Below are positions 48,622-56,476 of a DNA stretch of 64,000 nt, piece after piece. The DNA comes from Flavobacterium tyrosinilyticum (lineage in GTDB: Bacteria; Bacteroidota; Bacteroidia; Flavobacteriales; Flavobacteriaceae). Every line of letters starts with the position of its first letter. Positions within the stretch are counted from its first letter, which is position 1. The notes beneath the pieces were generated by a model. It ran no database searches and had not been told where the DNA came from. It saw nothing but the letters and a program-made list of their open reading frames with translations. The stretch lies in assembly GCF_023656565.1 (NCBI RefSeq), contig NZ_JAMOKG010000003.1, positions 124,001-188,000 on the forward strand, given 5' to 3'. A program made the translations under genes and the position numbers.

Positions 48622-50466
48622 TTAATCAATAAATATCTTCTTAAGTGTTTCAAAGATTGGTTTAACATTTTTTAAGTCTTCAACAGTGCATTCATTTTTT
48701 ATTTTTGTTGCAAAAGTTACTTTGTCTCCAATAAATTTTATTAATGAACCTCCACCCACTTGTTGTTCAATATTAAAATTACTCTTTACTATAGGGATTT
48801 CATGAAATAACAATTCAATTGGCATATGTGAGTTATTTTCAAAATTCTCAGTAGAATTTTTAACAACTTGCTTTTTAATATCATTGTCGGGAACAGGCAA
48901 AAGCATAACATAAGCATTATCTTTCTTACTCTTTTTTAACAATCCTTTAAAAGGATCATTTTCAACAATTTCGTAATCTTTAAAAGAACTCCAAGCATCA
49001 AACCCTTCTTTATCAAAATCAAAAATTGCTATAAATTTTTTAGTTGGATAATTAGCAAATATTTCTTTTCTGGAAAATAAGTTTCTTAAAAATGATGCAT
49101 CAAAACAATCTTGAATATCAAAATTTGGATCTGTTTGTTCTAATTTAACCCACGCTGATTCTAAAATTATTCTATCTGTTATTCCCTCTGTTAACAATAC
49201 ACAATCCGATGCTTTACTAATATTATAACTAACTTTTAAATCAGTTTCATCTGTTGTTAAAGATGCAAATCCTTCAGTTAAAATATTTAATGCGTCTTTT
49301 TTACTAGACTTAATTATTCTATCCTCTTCATTTTTATTCATAACATATATAGAATTTTCAGGCGCAAAAGCAACGGTACTAGGCGAATGTGTAACTAAGA
49401 CAACATTCATATTATCATTTTTCACAAATTGACTTTCTATAACATCTAATAATATTTTTGACATTGAAGGATGCAATGATGCATCAATTTCATCAAGCAA
49501 TAATAATTTTGGAAATTTTTTATCTATGATTGATTTGTAAATACATGAAACTAATGCCATCATAATTTTTTCACCAGATGATAAATTTTCAAATTCTACA
49601 ACAACATTACTATCTTTTGTATTGATTAATTTTAGTTGAAATACATGCCCACGTTCTAGTCCTTCTGGATTATTAACTTTATACTCTAGATTACCAAATT
49701 TTTGCAAAATCTCATTAATTATATCCCAAGGTTTTTTACCATAGACTTTTTCAAATTCATCGTTTGTAAAAACGGTTCGCGATTCATTGTACTTTTCATT
49801 TCTAAAAGAATTATAATCATTTTCTTCAATTTTTTTCCAATAATCAGTAAATATCCTTCCTAATTCAACTATTAAAAAGTTGTTTTTGTGTTTTAGTGGT
49901 ACATGAAAATTATCTAATTCATCCCGTGTTAATTGTTCTATTGGTTTTTTAAGAAATGATAATAGTCTAGTTAATTCTTGGGTAGTATAAGATCCTGTGT
50001 TATTATTATTAATTAATTGTTTTGTATAATTTAAATAATACTCATATTGTTTAAATAACTCTAAATGATCTAAATTTTTGAAATCATTTTCAATTAATTC
50101 ATAAAAAGAACAATTATTATCTACACAATATGAGATAAGTTGATCCATTATAGGATTCAGATTATTCAAATGATGGTTAATTGCTGTTTTTAATTTCTTT
50201 TCAATTACATCAAACATATTTTTTCTTTCCTCTTGAACTTTGAACATAGAAATTTCAGGTTCAATATCGAGAGCAAACGTTACGTTATTAAAATCAACTA
50301 TTTCATTATGCCTTACATTTTCAATTCTTACTGCACCTTTTGTTAAACTTTTTAAAAAATGAGTTTTTCCAACACCATTCAAACCAGTTAATACTGTAAA
50401 TTTAGGAAGTTCAAAATCATTAAACTTTGTAATAGAAAGGTAATCTTGTGAGTATTTTAATTTCAT
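48622..50466 (-). CDS. OLD-type ATPase with TOPRIM nuclease domain, candidate phage-defence protein
   Basis: 614 residues, cytoplasmic. ABC/SMC-type ATPase: Walker A GLNGVGKT (28-35), a helical insert at about 80-260, signature LSSGEK (295-300), Walker B LLLLDEI (321-327), D-loop SLHPS and switch His360 (VTHSPS). C-terminal TOPRIM: Glu427 in LLTEGITD and the DxD pair Asp483/Asp485 in IFDFDKEG, the metal-binding set of OLD nucleases. No UvrD helicase (Gabija) or reverse transcriptase (retron) is adjacent. The coding sequence is visibly more AT-rich than the pectin genes, with many ATT/AAT runs, which suggests horizontal transfer. Role as an antiphage or DNA-surveillance nuclease is inferred from the family. 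Confidence 0.8.
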   Translation of the reverse strand: MKLKYSQDYLSITKFNDFELPKFTVLTGLNGVGKTHFLKSLTKGAVRIENVRHNEIVDFNNVTFALDIEPEISMFKVQEERKNMFDVIEKKLKTAINHHLNNLNPIMDQLISYCVDNNCSFYELIENDFKNLDHLELFKQYEYYLNYTKQLINNNNTGSYTTQELTRLLSFLKKPIEQLTRDELDNFHVPLKHKNNFLIVELGRIFTDYWKKIEENDYNSFRNEKYNESRTVFTNDEFEKVYGKKPWDIINEILQKFGNLEYKVNNPEGLERGHVFQLKLINTKDSNVVVEFENLSSGEKIMMALVSCIYKSIIDKKFPKLLLLDEIDASLHPSMSKILLDVIESQFVKNDNMNVVLVTHSPSTVAFAPENSIYVMNKNEEDRIIKSSKKDALNILTEGFASLTTDETDLKVSYNISKASDCVLLTEGITDRIILESAWVKLEQTDPNFDIQDCFDASFLRNLFSRKEIFANYPTKKFIAIFDFDKEGFDAWSSFKDYEIVENDPFKGLLKKSKKDNAYVMLLPVPDNDIKKQVVKNSTENFENNSHMPIELLFHEIPIVKSNFNIEQQVGGGSLIKFIGDKVTFATKIKNECTVEDLKNVKPIFETLKKIFID

Positions 50467-50609
50467 AAATTAAGTATTAAATGATTTCTAAATTTGCAAA
50501 TAGTAAAAGAATTTAGGTTATAATAGCATACATCGACTTTCTCATACTCTTCAAATATAATAGATTCACACCATTTTATTAATACCCTTTTTAATTTCGC
50601 ATAAAAAAT
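50467..50609. promoter_or_regulatory. AT-rich promoter region of the ATPase gene
   Basis: Minus-strand TACTATTTGC near 50,510 resembles a -7 box about 45 bp before the ATG. Nothing else is recognised here. Confidence 0.35.
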
Positions 50610-50640
50610 AAAAACACTTCCATGGAAGAAAGTGTTTTTA
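50610..50640 (-). terminator. rho-independent terminator of the block-3 operon
   Basis: Stem AAAAACACTT / AAGTGTTTTT around CCATGG, followed on the minus strand by ATTTTTTATG. Just past the SSS transporter stop codon. Confidence 0.85.
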
Positions 50641-50667
50641 TTTTTTAAGAAAGCATTTTAAACTATT

Positions 50668-52248
50668 TTAATTCCCATTAAAAACCAAATACAAAACCAA
50701 AATCGTCAATCCCAACAACCCAAACAAAAGCTTTACCTTTTTACTAGTTTTAGGAATATCCGTTTCATCTGAAACATTCACTTCAGGATTTTTATCGGTT
50801 AAAGAAATAATAACGGCTGTAATTAAAAGCACAGCAAAAATGTAAAACGAAATCAATAAAAAGTGAGGCCAAGCTGGATATTTATCGGCAGGGAAAATCC
50901 ATAGATATAAAACCCCTACAAACAAACTAAACGCAGAACCCCAAGAAAGCGTCGCATTTACGGCTTTTTTAGTCGTGCGTTTCCAGAAAACACTCAAAAG
51001 GAAAACAACAGATAACGAAGGCGCCAGGAAACCTAAAACCGCCTGAAAAATATTGAATAAATTCTGTCCTTTGATATTGTCAATTGCCACAGCAATCAGA
51101 ATTGCAAAAACACATCCAGCAGCAATTGTTAATCGGCCAATTTTAATTTGATCCTGAATAGTTGCCGTCGGGTTGATTTTCTTCACATAAATATCATTTG
51201 TAAAAACAGTACTCAAAGCATTTAACGAAGAACCAATTGTTCCCACCAAAACCGCAATCATCACGCAGATTACCAAACCGTTCATTCCGCTTGGGAAAAG
51301 ATTCGTAACCATTGTCATATAAGCCAAATCAGAATTACTTCCTAATTCTGGATATAACGCATAACACAAAATTCCGGGAAGAATAAACAACGGCAAAGCC
51401 ATAACTTTTAACCAACCAATAAAGTTTACGCCCAATTGCCCCTGCTCCAAATTTTTGGCCCCCAAAACACTCTGCACCATCGATTGATCGGTACAGAAAA
51501 AAGCAACTGCCGCTACAGGATATCCCAGTAAAATAGCTGGCCAAGGATAATGCGCATCATCTGAAGGACGGACTAAATTCCAAAAATTATAAGGTGTTTT
51601 AGCAATTAAAACATCGATTCCGCCTAGTTTTTGTAAACCTAAAAAGGAAAGCGTTAATGAAACTACAATCAACAGAATCATCTGAAAAACATTCACTTTG
51701 GCAATCGCTTTTAAGCCTCCGGCAAACGTAAATATTCCAGAGAAAATCACTAAAACGGTAACGCTCTGCCACATCGGGATTCCCAAAATCTGACGTACTA
51801 AAACGCCTCCGCTGAATAATCCTAAAGACAGCCAGCTTACTAATATTTTTACTAAAGCATACCAAGCCAAGATGTTTTGCGTACTATCGCCATAGCGTTT
51901 TCCCATATATTCGGGCATCGTGCTTACTTTGCTCGCAATATATCTTGGTGCAAAAACCATTGCCAAAAGCAGTAAAAATACAAAAGCGTACCATTCGAAA
52001 TTTCCCGCTACAATTCCCGTAGCATAACCAATACTCGCAAAAGCCAATAATGACGAAGGCCCAACATTGGTTCCCCACATATTAAACCCGATGCTGTACC
52101 AGTTTAAGGAGTTTCCGGCCAGAAAAAGCGTTTCGTTTTTCTTTCTCTGTTTCATACTTACCACATATCCAATGACTAATAAAGCCACTAAATAACCTGC
52201 AACAATTACAAAATCGAGCGTGGTTAATTTATCGTAGATACTGTTCAT
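50668..52248 (-). CDS. sodium:solute symporter (SSS family), probable sugar importer
   Basis: 526 residues with about 14 hydrophobic helices. Family motifs: FVIVAGYLVALLVIGYVVS, ETLFLAGNSLNWYSIGFNMW, GTNVGPSSLLAFASIGYATG and SSLNALSTVFTNDIYVK. The GTNVGPSSLLAFAS variant is typical of SGLT-like sugar transporters of Bacteroidota. The start overlaps the preceding oxidoreductase by 4 bp, so translation is coupled. Being in one message with a mutarotase-fused beta-helix protein suggests import of rhamnose or another monosaccharide released in the periplasm (inference). Confidence 0.88.
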   Translation of the reverse strand: MNSIYDKLTTLDFVIVAGYLVALLVIGYVVSMKQRKKNETLFLAGNSLNWYSIGFNMWGTNVGPSSLLAFASIGYATGIVAGNFEWYAFVFLLLLAMVFAPRYIASKVSTMPEYMGKRYGDSTQNILAWYALVKILVSWLSLGLFSGGVLVRQILGIPMWQSVTVLVIFSGIFTFAGGLKAIAKVNVFQMILLIVVSLTLSFLGLQKLGGIDVLIAKTPYNFWNLVRPSDDAHYPWPAILLGYPVAAVAFFCTDQSMVQSVLGAKNLEQGQLGVNFIGWLKVMALPLFILPGILCYALYPELGSNSDLAYMTMVTNLFPSGMNGLVICVMIAVLVGTIGSSLNALSTVFTNDIYVKKINPTATIQDQIKIGRLTIAAGCVFAILIAVAIDNIKGQNLFNIFQAVLGFLAPSLSVVFLLSVFWKRTTKKAVNATLSWGSAFSLFVGVLYLWIFPADKYPAWPHFLLISFYIFAVLLITAVIISLTDKNPEVNVSDETDIPKTSKKVKLLFGLLGLTILVLYLVFNGN

Positions 52249-53309
52249 AGTCCGTATTCGTTAAGAATATCGGCAATTTTAACCGGCATTCCAGTTTGCA
52301 AAGATTTATCCATTGCTTGCAATAAAGCCACGGTTCCAATTCCTTCTTCCATGTTTGGATAAGCTTCGAAACCTTCTTCGATGCTATCTACAAAATATTC
52401 TAAATAATTCTGATATTCCCCGCCATGATGACTTTGTCCTTCAAAACGGAAATAATATTTTATTGTGCTGTCGCCCCAAGTAATTACTTTTTCTTCTCCA
52501 GTTCTATCTGTAACGGCATAACGTAATTCGTGATAATCAGCCTGACTTGCTCCTTCTGTTGCTCTTAAAATTGTACTCATGCCGCTGTCACGTTGCGCTG
52601 GCTGAGTCGGTGAAGTATACACACCGCTTACACGAGCAATTCTTCCATCGGTTGCTTTAAAGATAAAATGCATGGTATCTTCATTCTTCAATCCTGCATT
52701 TTGTCCGTTACTGCTAATCATTCCGTAACCCATTACTTCCTGAATATTTGGCAAATACCATCTGATAAAATCTACAGGATGACTTAAACCTCCGTACAAC
52801 CATTTAAACGATTGCAAAAGCGACCATTCTTTCTTTAAAAACCATCTGTGATCAGCATGGTATTGGGCTTCAATAGTAATTAAATCTCCAATTAAACCCG
52901 CTTCATAATCGGCTCTTTGTCTTTTGGCTGGTTCGAAAAAACGGGAACTTTGTCCAATGAAAACTTTCTTCCCTGTTGATTTGCTTAATTCTAGCAATTC
53001 TTTAGCATCCGAAAGATCATCGATAAACGGTTTTGTGCAAACGACGTGTTTTCCATGCAACAATGCTTGTTTTACATGCTGTGCATGCAAGTGATCAGGC
53101 GTATAAATCGCTATAATATCAATTGACGAATCGTTTAATAAATCGTCGTAATTGGTTGTGTAGGAATGAAAATCGAATTCTTTTGCTCGCTGTTTACACA
53201 ATTCTTCGTTTCGGTCGCATATTTTAACAAGTTCTAGTTTCGAACTTTCTATAGCAGCCGACATTGTGCTTCGTCCTTCTCCAAGTCCCAGAATGGCTAT
53301 TTTTAACAT
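52245..53309 (-). CDS. Gfo/Idh/MocA-family NAD(P)-dependent sugar oxidoreductase
   Basis: 354 residues, no signal peptide. N-terminal Rossmann fold (LKIAILGLGEGRSTMSAAIE, DIIAIYTPDHLHAQHVKQAL), then HGKHVVCTKPFIDD, where Lys and Pro form the family EKP-like catalytic block (here CTKP). C-terminal alpha/beta domain with GGLSHPVDFIRWYLP supplying the catalytic His. Substrate unknown; members oxidise or reduce sugars, inositols and sugar acids. Sandwiched between the beta-helix/mutarotase fusion and the symporter, so it probably acts on the imported monosaccharide. Confidence 0.87.
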   Translation of the reverse strand: MLKIAILGLGEGRSTMSAAIESSKLELVKICDRNEELCKQRAKEFDFHSYTTNYDDLLNDSSIDIIAIYTPDHLHAQHVKQALLHGKHVVCTKPFIDDLSDAKELLELSKSTGKKVFIGQSSRFFEPAKRQRADYEAGLIGDLITIEAQYHADHRWFLKKEWSLLQSFKWLYGGLSHPVDFIRWYLPNIQEVMGYGMISSNGQNAGLKNEDTMHFIFKATDGRIARVSGVYTSPTQPAQRDSGMSTILRATEGASQADYHELRYAVTDRTGEEKVITWGDSTIKYYFRFEGQSHHGGEYQNYLEYFVDSIEEGFEAYPNMEEGIGTVALLQAMDKSLQTGMPVKIADILNEYGL

Positions 53310-53460
53310 TGGTCTTTATTTTAGGTTTTTGATAGTTTTTTTTGCCACGAATTCACGAATTATGTTTTGAAAATCTGTATGTTATATTATTCGAATTAAT
53401 TCGAAAAAATAATCGCAAAGATTTTCAAAACATAATTCGTGAATTCGTGGCTATCTCTTT
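53310..53460. repeat. intergenic repeat family D, perfect 33-bp inverted repeat
   Basis: Arms at 53,344-53,376 and 53,419-53,451 are perfect complements over 33 bp (left arm begins GCCACGAATTCACGAATTAT). The loop has ATTCGAATTAATTCGAA palindromes. It lies inside the block-3 operon between the fusion gene and the oxidoreductase gene. Confidence 0.85.
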
Positions 53461-55968
53461 TTATTTCGTTTCAACTTTATTCAAGAAAATCCAGGTTTCA
53501 TCTGGTTTTGCGCCTTCGATTCCGCTTTGATATTTTTTCATCAAGACATTCCAATCGTCTACACGAGGATTATTTTGTGTTGTCTTTGGATTTAGTTTAT
53601 CAAGATTTTCTCCTTTCGGAATACTGATTACCAAGATTAATTGCCTGTCTTTTTTGAAAACCTGCAATTGCTGAAAATCGGCATTACAGAAACCTTTTGC
53701 TACTTCTGGCCATTTTTCAAATTGTGTTTTATGATACTCAACGTATTCTTTTTGCAGTTTTTCATCAGCAGGAAGATTTGCTGTTAAAACCACATTTTCC
53801 CAGTCTGATGCTGGTTTTGAATCTTTACATCTTTCGAAGTTTTGGAAATCGTAAACCAAATCATCATAGATTTTAATTTCAAAAGAAGGAAAAGCGCCCG
53901 CCAGTTTTCGTTTCGTTCTTTCTGGCTGATTCATTTTTCCGTAAATCACCAAATGATTTTTCCATTGATACAATTCTTGACCTACTATTCTAAACCCAAC
54001 CAAAGTCGATTTGATTTTTTCGATATCAAAATCAGAACCTATCAATTCGATTGCATACGGTTTGGGCATTTCCTGCAAGCCCCATTTTTCATCGATAACG
54101 ACTTCTTTTTCTAAATGTTTGTAAGGCGCTCTGATTCCGGCTGCATCTTTAATTTTAGTACTTACATACGGATCATTGTGTTCCCAAATATTTCCTTTGG
54201 GACCATTATGGTTTTTAAGAATTTTCTTTTCGGCAATCCAGTTGTTTTTAATCGTAAAACCTTCACTTCCTTCATCAGTATATAAATACAGCCATAAAAA
54301 TGGATCGTGCGCATACGGACTGTTGTAAACTTTGTCGATATAATTTTCTTCGATTCGGCTACCAGGCTGAGCCGAAAGTGTGTAAATTCCAGCAACATCG
54401 TGTAAATGTTTCGCATAATGATGGATTTTATTTGCCAGAATTTTATTGTTCTGCATCACGTTTGGCGTATGCGTCCAACCCCAGCCCATTGCCATTCCAG
54501 AATATGATACATCCGAAATTTCGTTGTGTTCAATTGTGATGTTTCTAACAAAACCTGCGCTGATTCCTAAAGTTCCCCAATCTTCATTGGTTACGTTGGT
54601 GATTAAATTATCCGAAATCACTTCATCAGAACACATTTCTCTTTCGTCTTTTATAACTAAAGGCAAATGCGCTTCGAAAGCTTCTTCTGAGAAAACACCA
54701 ACGTTGATGGCACTTCCGCCAATATCTTTAAATAAATTTCCTTTTACGGTATTGTGATTTGTTCCTTTATTTAAATCTAAACCAGTCGAAGCCAAATGCT
54801 CAAAACGACACGATTCAAACTGAATATTATTAGCATAATTTACTTCAACCGCAGAACGAGGTCTCCCAACCCAAGCCTGATTTTCTAAACTCGCCTGATT
54901 TGGCGTTCCCGGCTGTTTCAATTTATAAGCGTCCAATAAATACATGCCTGACTGCAACGGAACATGACCTTGCTGTGAAGGACGAAGCCAGTTGCTGTAT
55001 TGAAACGAAATTCCTTTAAATCTAAAATGACTTACAGGAGAATCGATTGTTCCTTTTACTTCAACTAGATTTTCTAAAACGGGAGCGGTTACAACTGCCG
55101 AATTAATCTCTTCTCCAGCTCTCGGAATATAATATATCTTAGCATTTTTCTTGTCCAAATACCATTCTCCAGGTTCATTTAACAGTGAAAAAGCATTGTT
55201 CAAGAAATAAGCTGAGTTTCCGTTATTTTTAGAAATCCACGGTGCAGGCCACGGATGCTCACTTTGAATACGACTTTCTGGCTCTTCAAATGAAAGTTTG
55301 GCGCTGTCTTTGTGAACTTCAATATTTTTGATTCGAAGATTAGCATTCGACCACCATTGCACAATAAACATTTCCATTCCAGGCTCAAACTTAACCGATT
55401 TATCTTTAAACGGAATCCAGCAAGTTTGTTCCTCGTGATTCCAAGATAAAATACGTTCCATTGTGGTTCCCGCAGTATTTTTGGCTCTAACGGCTTTTTT
55501 ACCATTTACCCACAATTGTCTGTAATCAATCAGACTTCCTGCTTTTTTAGGAGCATCGACTACCCAAACGGCACCTTTTTTAAGTCCGTTAATAACGGTT
55601 GTCGATTTTGTCCAGTTTTTAATTTCGATTCCACCGCTTATAATGGGTCTTGCATTTACATCCGCTTCAATTGTTGTTAGGCTTTCTGCTGTTCCAGAAT
55701 CTTCTGGTCGTACAAATAAAGGTTCGTTTAAATAATACGTTCCGTTCATTACTATGATTCGGATTCCGTCTTTTATCGATGGATCTTTTAAACGACGAAG
55801 TTCTCTGGCTTTTCGCATTGCCATGTGAACCGTTGCCAACGGATTTGATTTTGTTCCGATGTTCGAATCTTTTCCTGATGGTGAAACCCAGATTTCAGCA
55901 CCACTTGCAGAAACTGTGAATACCATTAAGAAAACAATTAGTAATTTGTTGAAAGGAATTAAACGCAT
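53461..55968 (-). CDS. secreted beta-helix glycosidase-like protein (GH141-like) fused to an L-rhamnose-mutarotase-like domain
   Basis: 835 residues with signal peptide about 1-23 (SASGA). Residues about 24-120 (IWVSPSGKDSNIGTKSNPLA, GTYYLNEPLFVRPEDSG, ARPIISGGIEIKNW) open a right-handed beta-helix like GH141 fucosidase/xylanase-type proteins. Helix turns run to about 640 (FRFKGISFQYSNW, NQIFES-type rungs, NEDWGTLGISAGFVRN). Residues about 655-715 and 730-830 look like two ferredoxin-like alpha/beta halves. The second has EYVEYHKTQFEKWPEV with Tyr and His placed as in L-rhamnose mutarotase, then QLQVF, LILVISIP and DWNVLMKKYQ. Glycosidase plus anomer-converting domain on one chain is unusual. 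First gene of the block-3 operon. Confidence 0.7.
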   Translation of the reverse strand: MRLIPFNKLLIVFLMVFTVSASGAEIWVSPSGKDSNIGTKSNPLATVHMAMRKARELRRLKDPSIKDGIRIIVMNGTYYLNEPLFVRPEDSGTAESLTTIEADVNARPIISGGIEIKNWTKSTTVINGLKKGAVWVVDAPKKAGSLIDYRQLWVNGKKAVRAKNTAGTTMERILSWNHEEQTCWIPFKDKSVKFEPGMEMFIVQWWSNANLRIKNIEVHKDSAKLSFEEPESRIQSEHPWPAPWISKNNGNSAYFLNNAFSLLNEPGEWYLDKKNAKIYYIPRAGEEINSAVVTAPVLENLVEVKGTIDSPVSHFRFKGISFQYSNWLRPSQQGHVPLQSGMYLLDAYKLKQPGTPNQASLENQAWVGRPRSAVEVNYANNIQFESCRFEHLASTGLDLNKGTNHNTVKGNLFKDIGGSAINVGVFSEEAFEAHLPLVIKDEREMCSDEVISDNLITNVTNEDWGTLGISAGFVRNITIEHNEISDVSYSGMAMGWGWTHTPNVMQNNKILANKIHHYAKHLHDVAGIYTLSAQPGSRIEENYIDKVYNSPYAHDPFLWLYLYTDEGSEGFTIKNNWIAEKKILKNHNGPKGNIWEHNDPYVSTKIKDAAGIRAPYKHLEKEVVIDEKWGLQEMPKPYAIELIGSDFDIEKIKSTLVGFRIVGQELYQWKNHLVIYGKMNQPERTKRKLAGAFPSFEIKIYDDLVYDFQNFERCKDSKPASDWENVVLTANLPADEKLQKEYVEYHKTQFEKWPEVAKGFCNADFQQLQVFKKDRQLILVISIPKGENLDKLNPKTTQNNPRVDDWNVLMKKYQSGIEGAKPDETWIFLNKVETK

Positions 55969-56077
55969 TATTTATAGTATTGATTTTTTTCTTGAGCTAA
56001 AATTACGAGGCATTTATTTAAAGCGCTATAATTTTTACAAATAATTGTATTTTTAACACTTTTACCAAATAACAGGG

Positions 56078-56122
56078 ACAATTTAAAAGAATATAAAATT
56101 ACGAGCATCCTGTACCCTCCTG
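56078..56122 (-). promoter_or_regulatory. block-3 promoter: CAGG-N6-CAGG activator site plus -7-like box
   Basis: Minus strand: CAGGAGGGTACAGG (56,122-56,109), exactly 23 bp, then TAAATTGT (56,085-56,078), a weaker -7 box. Only the CAGG halves and the spacing are kept compared with the susC and GH78 sites. Confidence 0.65.
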
Positions 56123-56261
56123 TAATATTGACTTTAAGGTAAAACACCCCAAAAGTTTCCTTTTTATTATTTTCTGATTTCGTAATCAAAAAAAGTTAAA
56201 TTCATAAAAAATCTGTGATAAACCGCCAAAAACTGGTATTTCATAATATTTTTTTAATAGA

Positions 56262-56292
56262 TTTGTGTAATCGATTACATTAAATATTTCAA
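56262..56292 (+). promoter_or_regulatory. GH28 promoter with a LacI-type palindromic operator
   Basis: TTTG (56,262-56,265), 19-bp spacer, TATTTCAA (56,285-56,292). The perfect 14-bp palindrome TGTAATCGATTACA (56,266-56,279) fills the spacer. Central CG and flanking TGTAA/TTACA are typical of LacI-family operators, so repression relieved by a galacturonate-derived ligand is plausible. No LacI gene is in the window. Confidence 0.55.
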
Positions 56293-56476
56293 ATTTAAAA
56301 TGCATAATTTTATTTATTGAATAAAAATTCATAGCATAAAAAATTGAATTACCAGTAAATTGAAAAAAAGTTCCTAAGACACTAAATCACTAAGGTGCTA
56401 AGTTTCTCACTTGAATCTTAGCATCTTAGCCACTTAGAACCTCAGAATCTTAAAAATAAACTATAATATTATACGA

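Larger units (their letters stand above)
55969..56476. other. 508-bp divergent regulatory region, beta-helix fusion gene and GH28
   Basis: Contains the CAGG-type promoter for the leftward operon, a palindromic operator inside the rightward promoter, and a family I repeat (56,373-56,453: CACTAAATCACTAAGGTGC facing CTTAGCATCTTAGCCACTTA) in the GH28 leader. The stretch 56,123-56,260 is AT-rich with nothing recognised. Confidence 0.65.

Noticed and set aside
48622..50466. Gabija, Septu or retron system
   Set aside because: The ATPase-TOPRIM layout resembles GajA, but no UvrD-type helicase, HNH protein, reverse transcriptase or structured RNA gene is adjacent.
53842..54114. Possible small gene on the plus strand inside the beta-helix fusion
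   Set aside because: Fully overlaps the mutarotase-like coding part and has a composition expected of the complementary strand.
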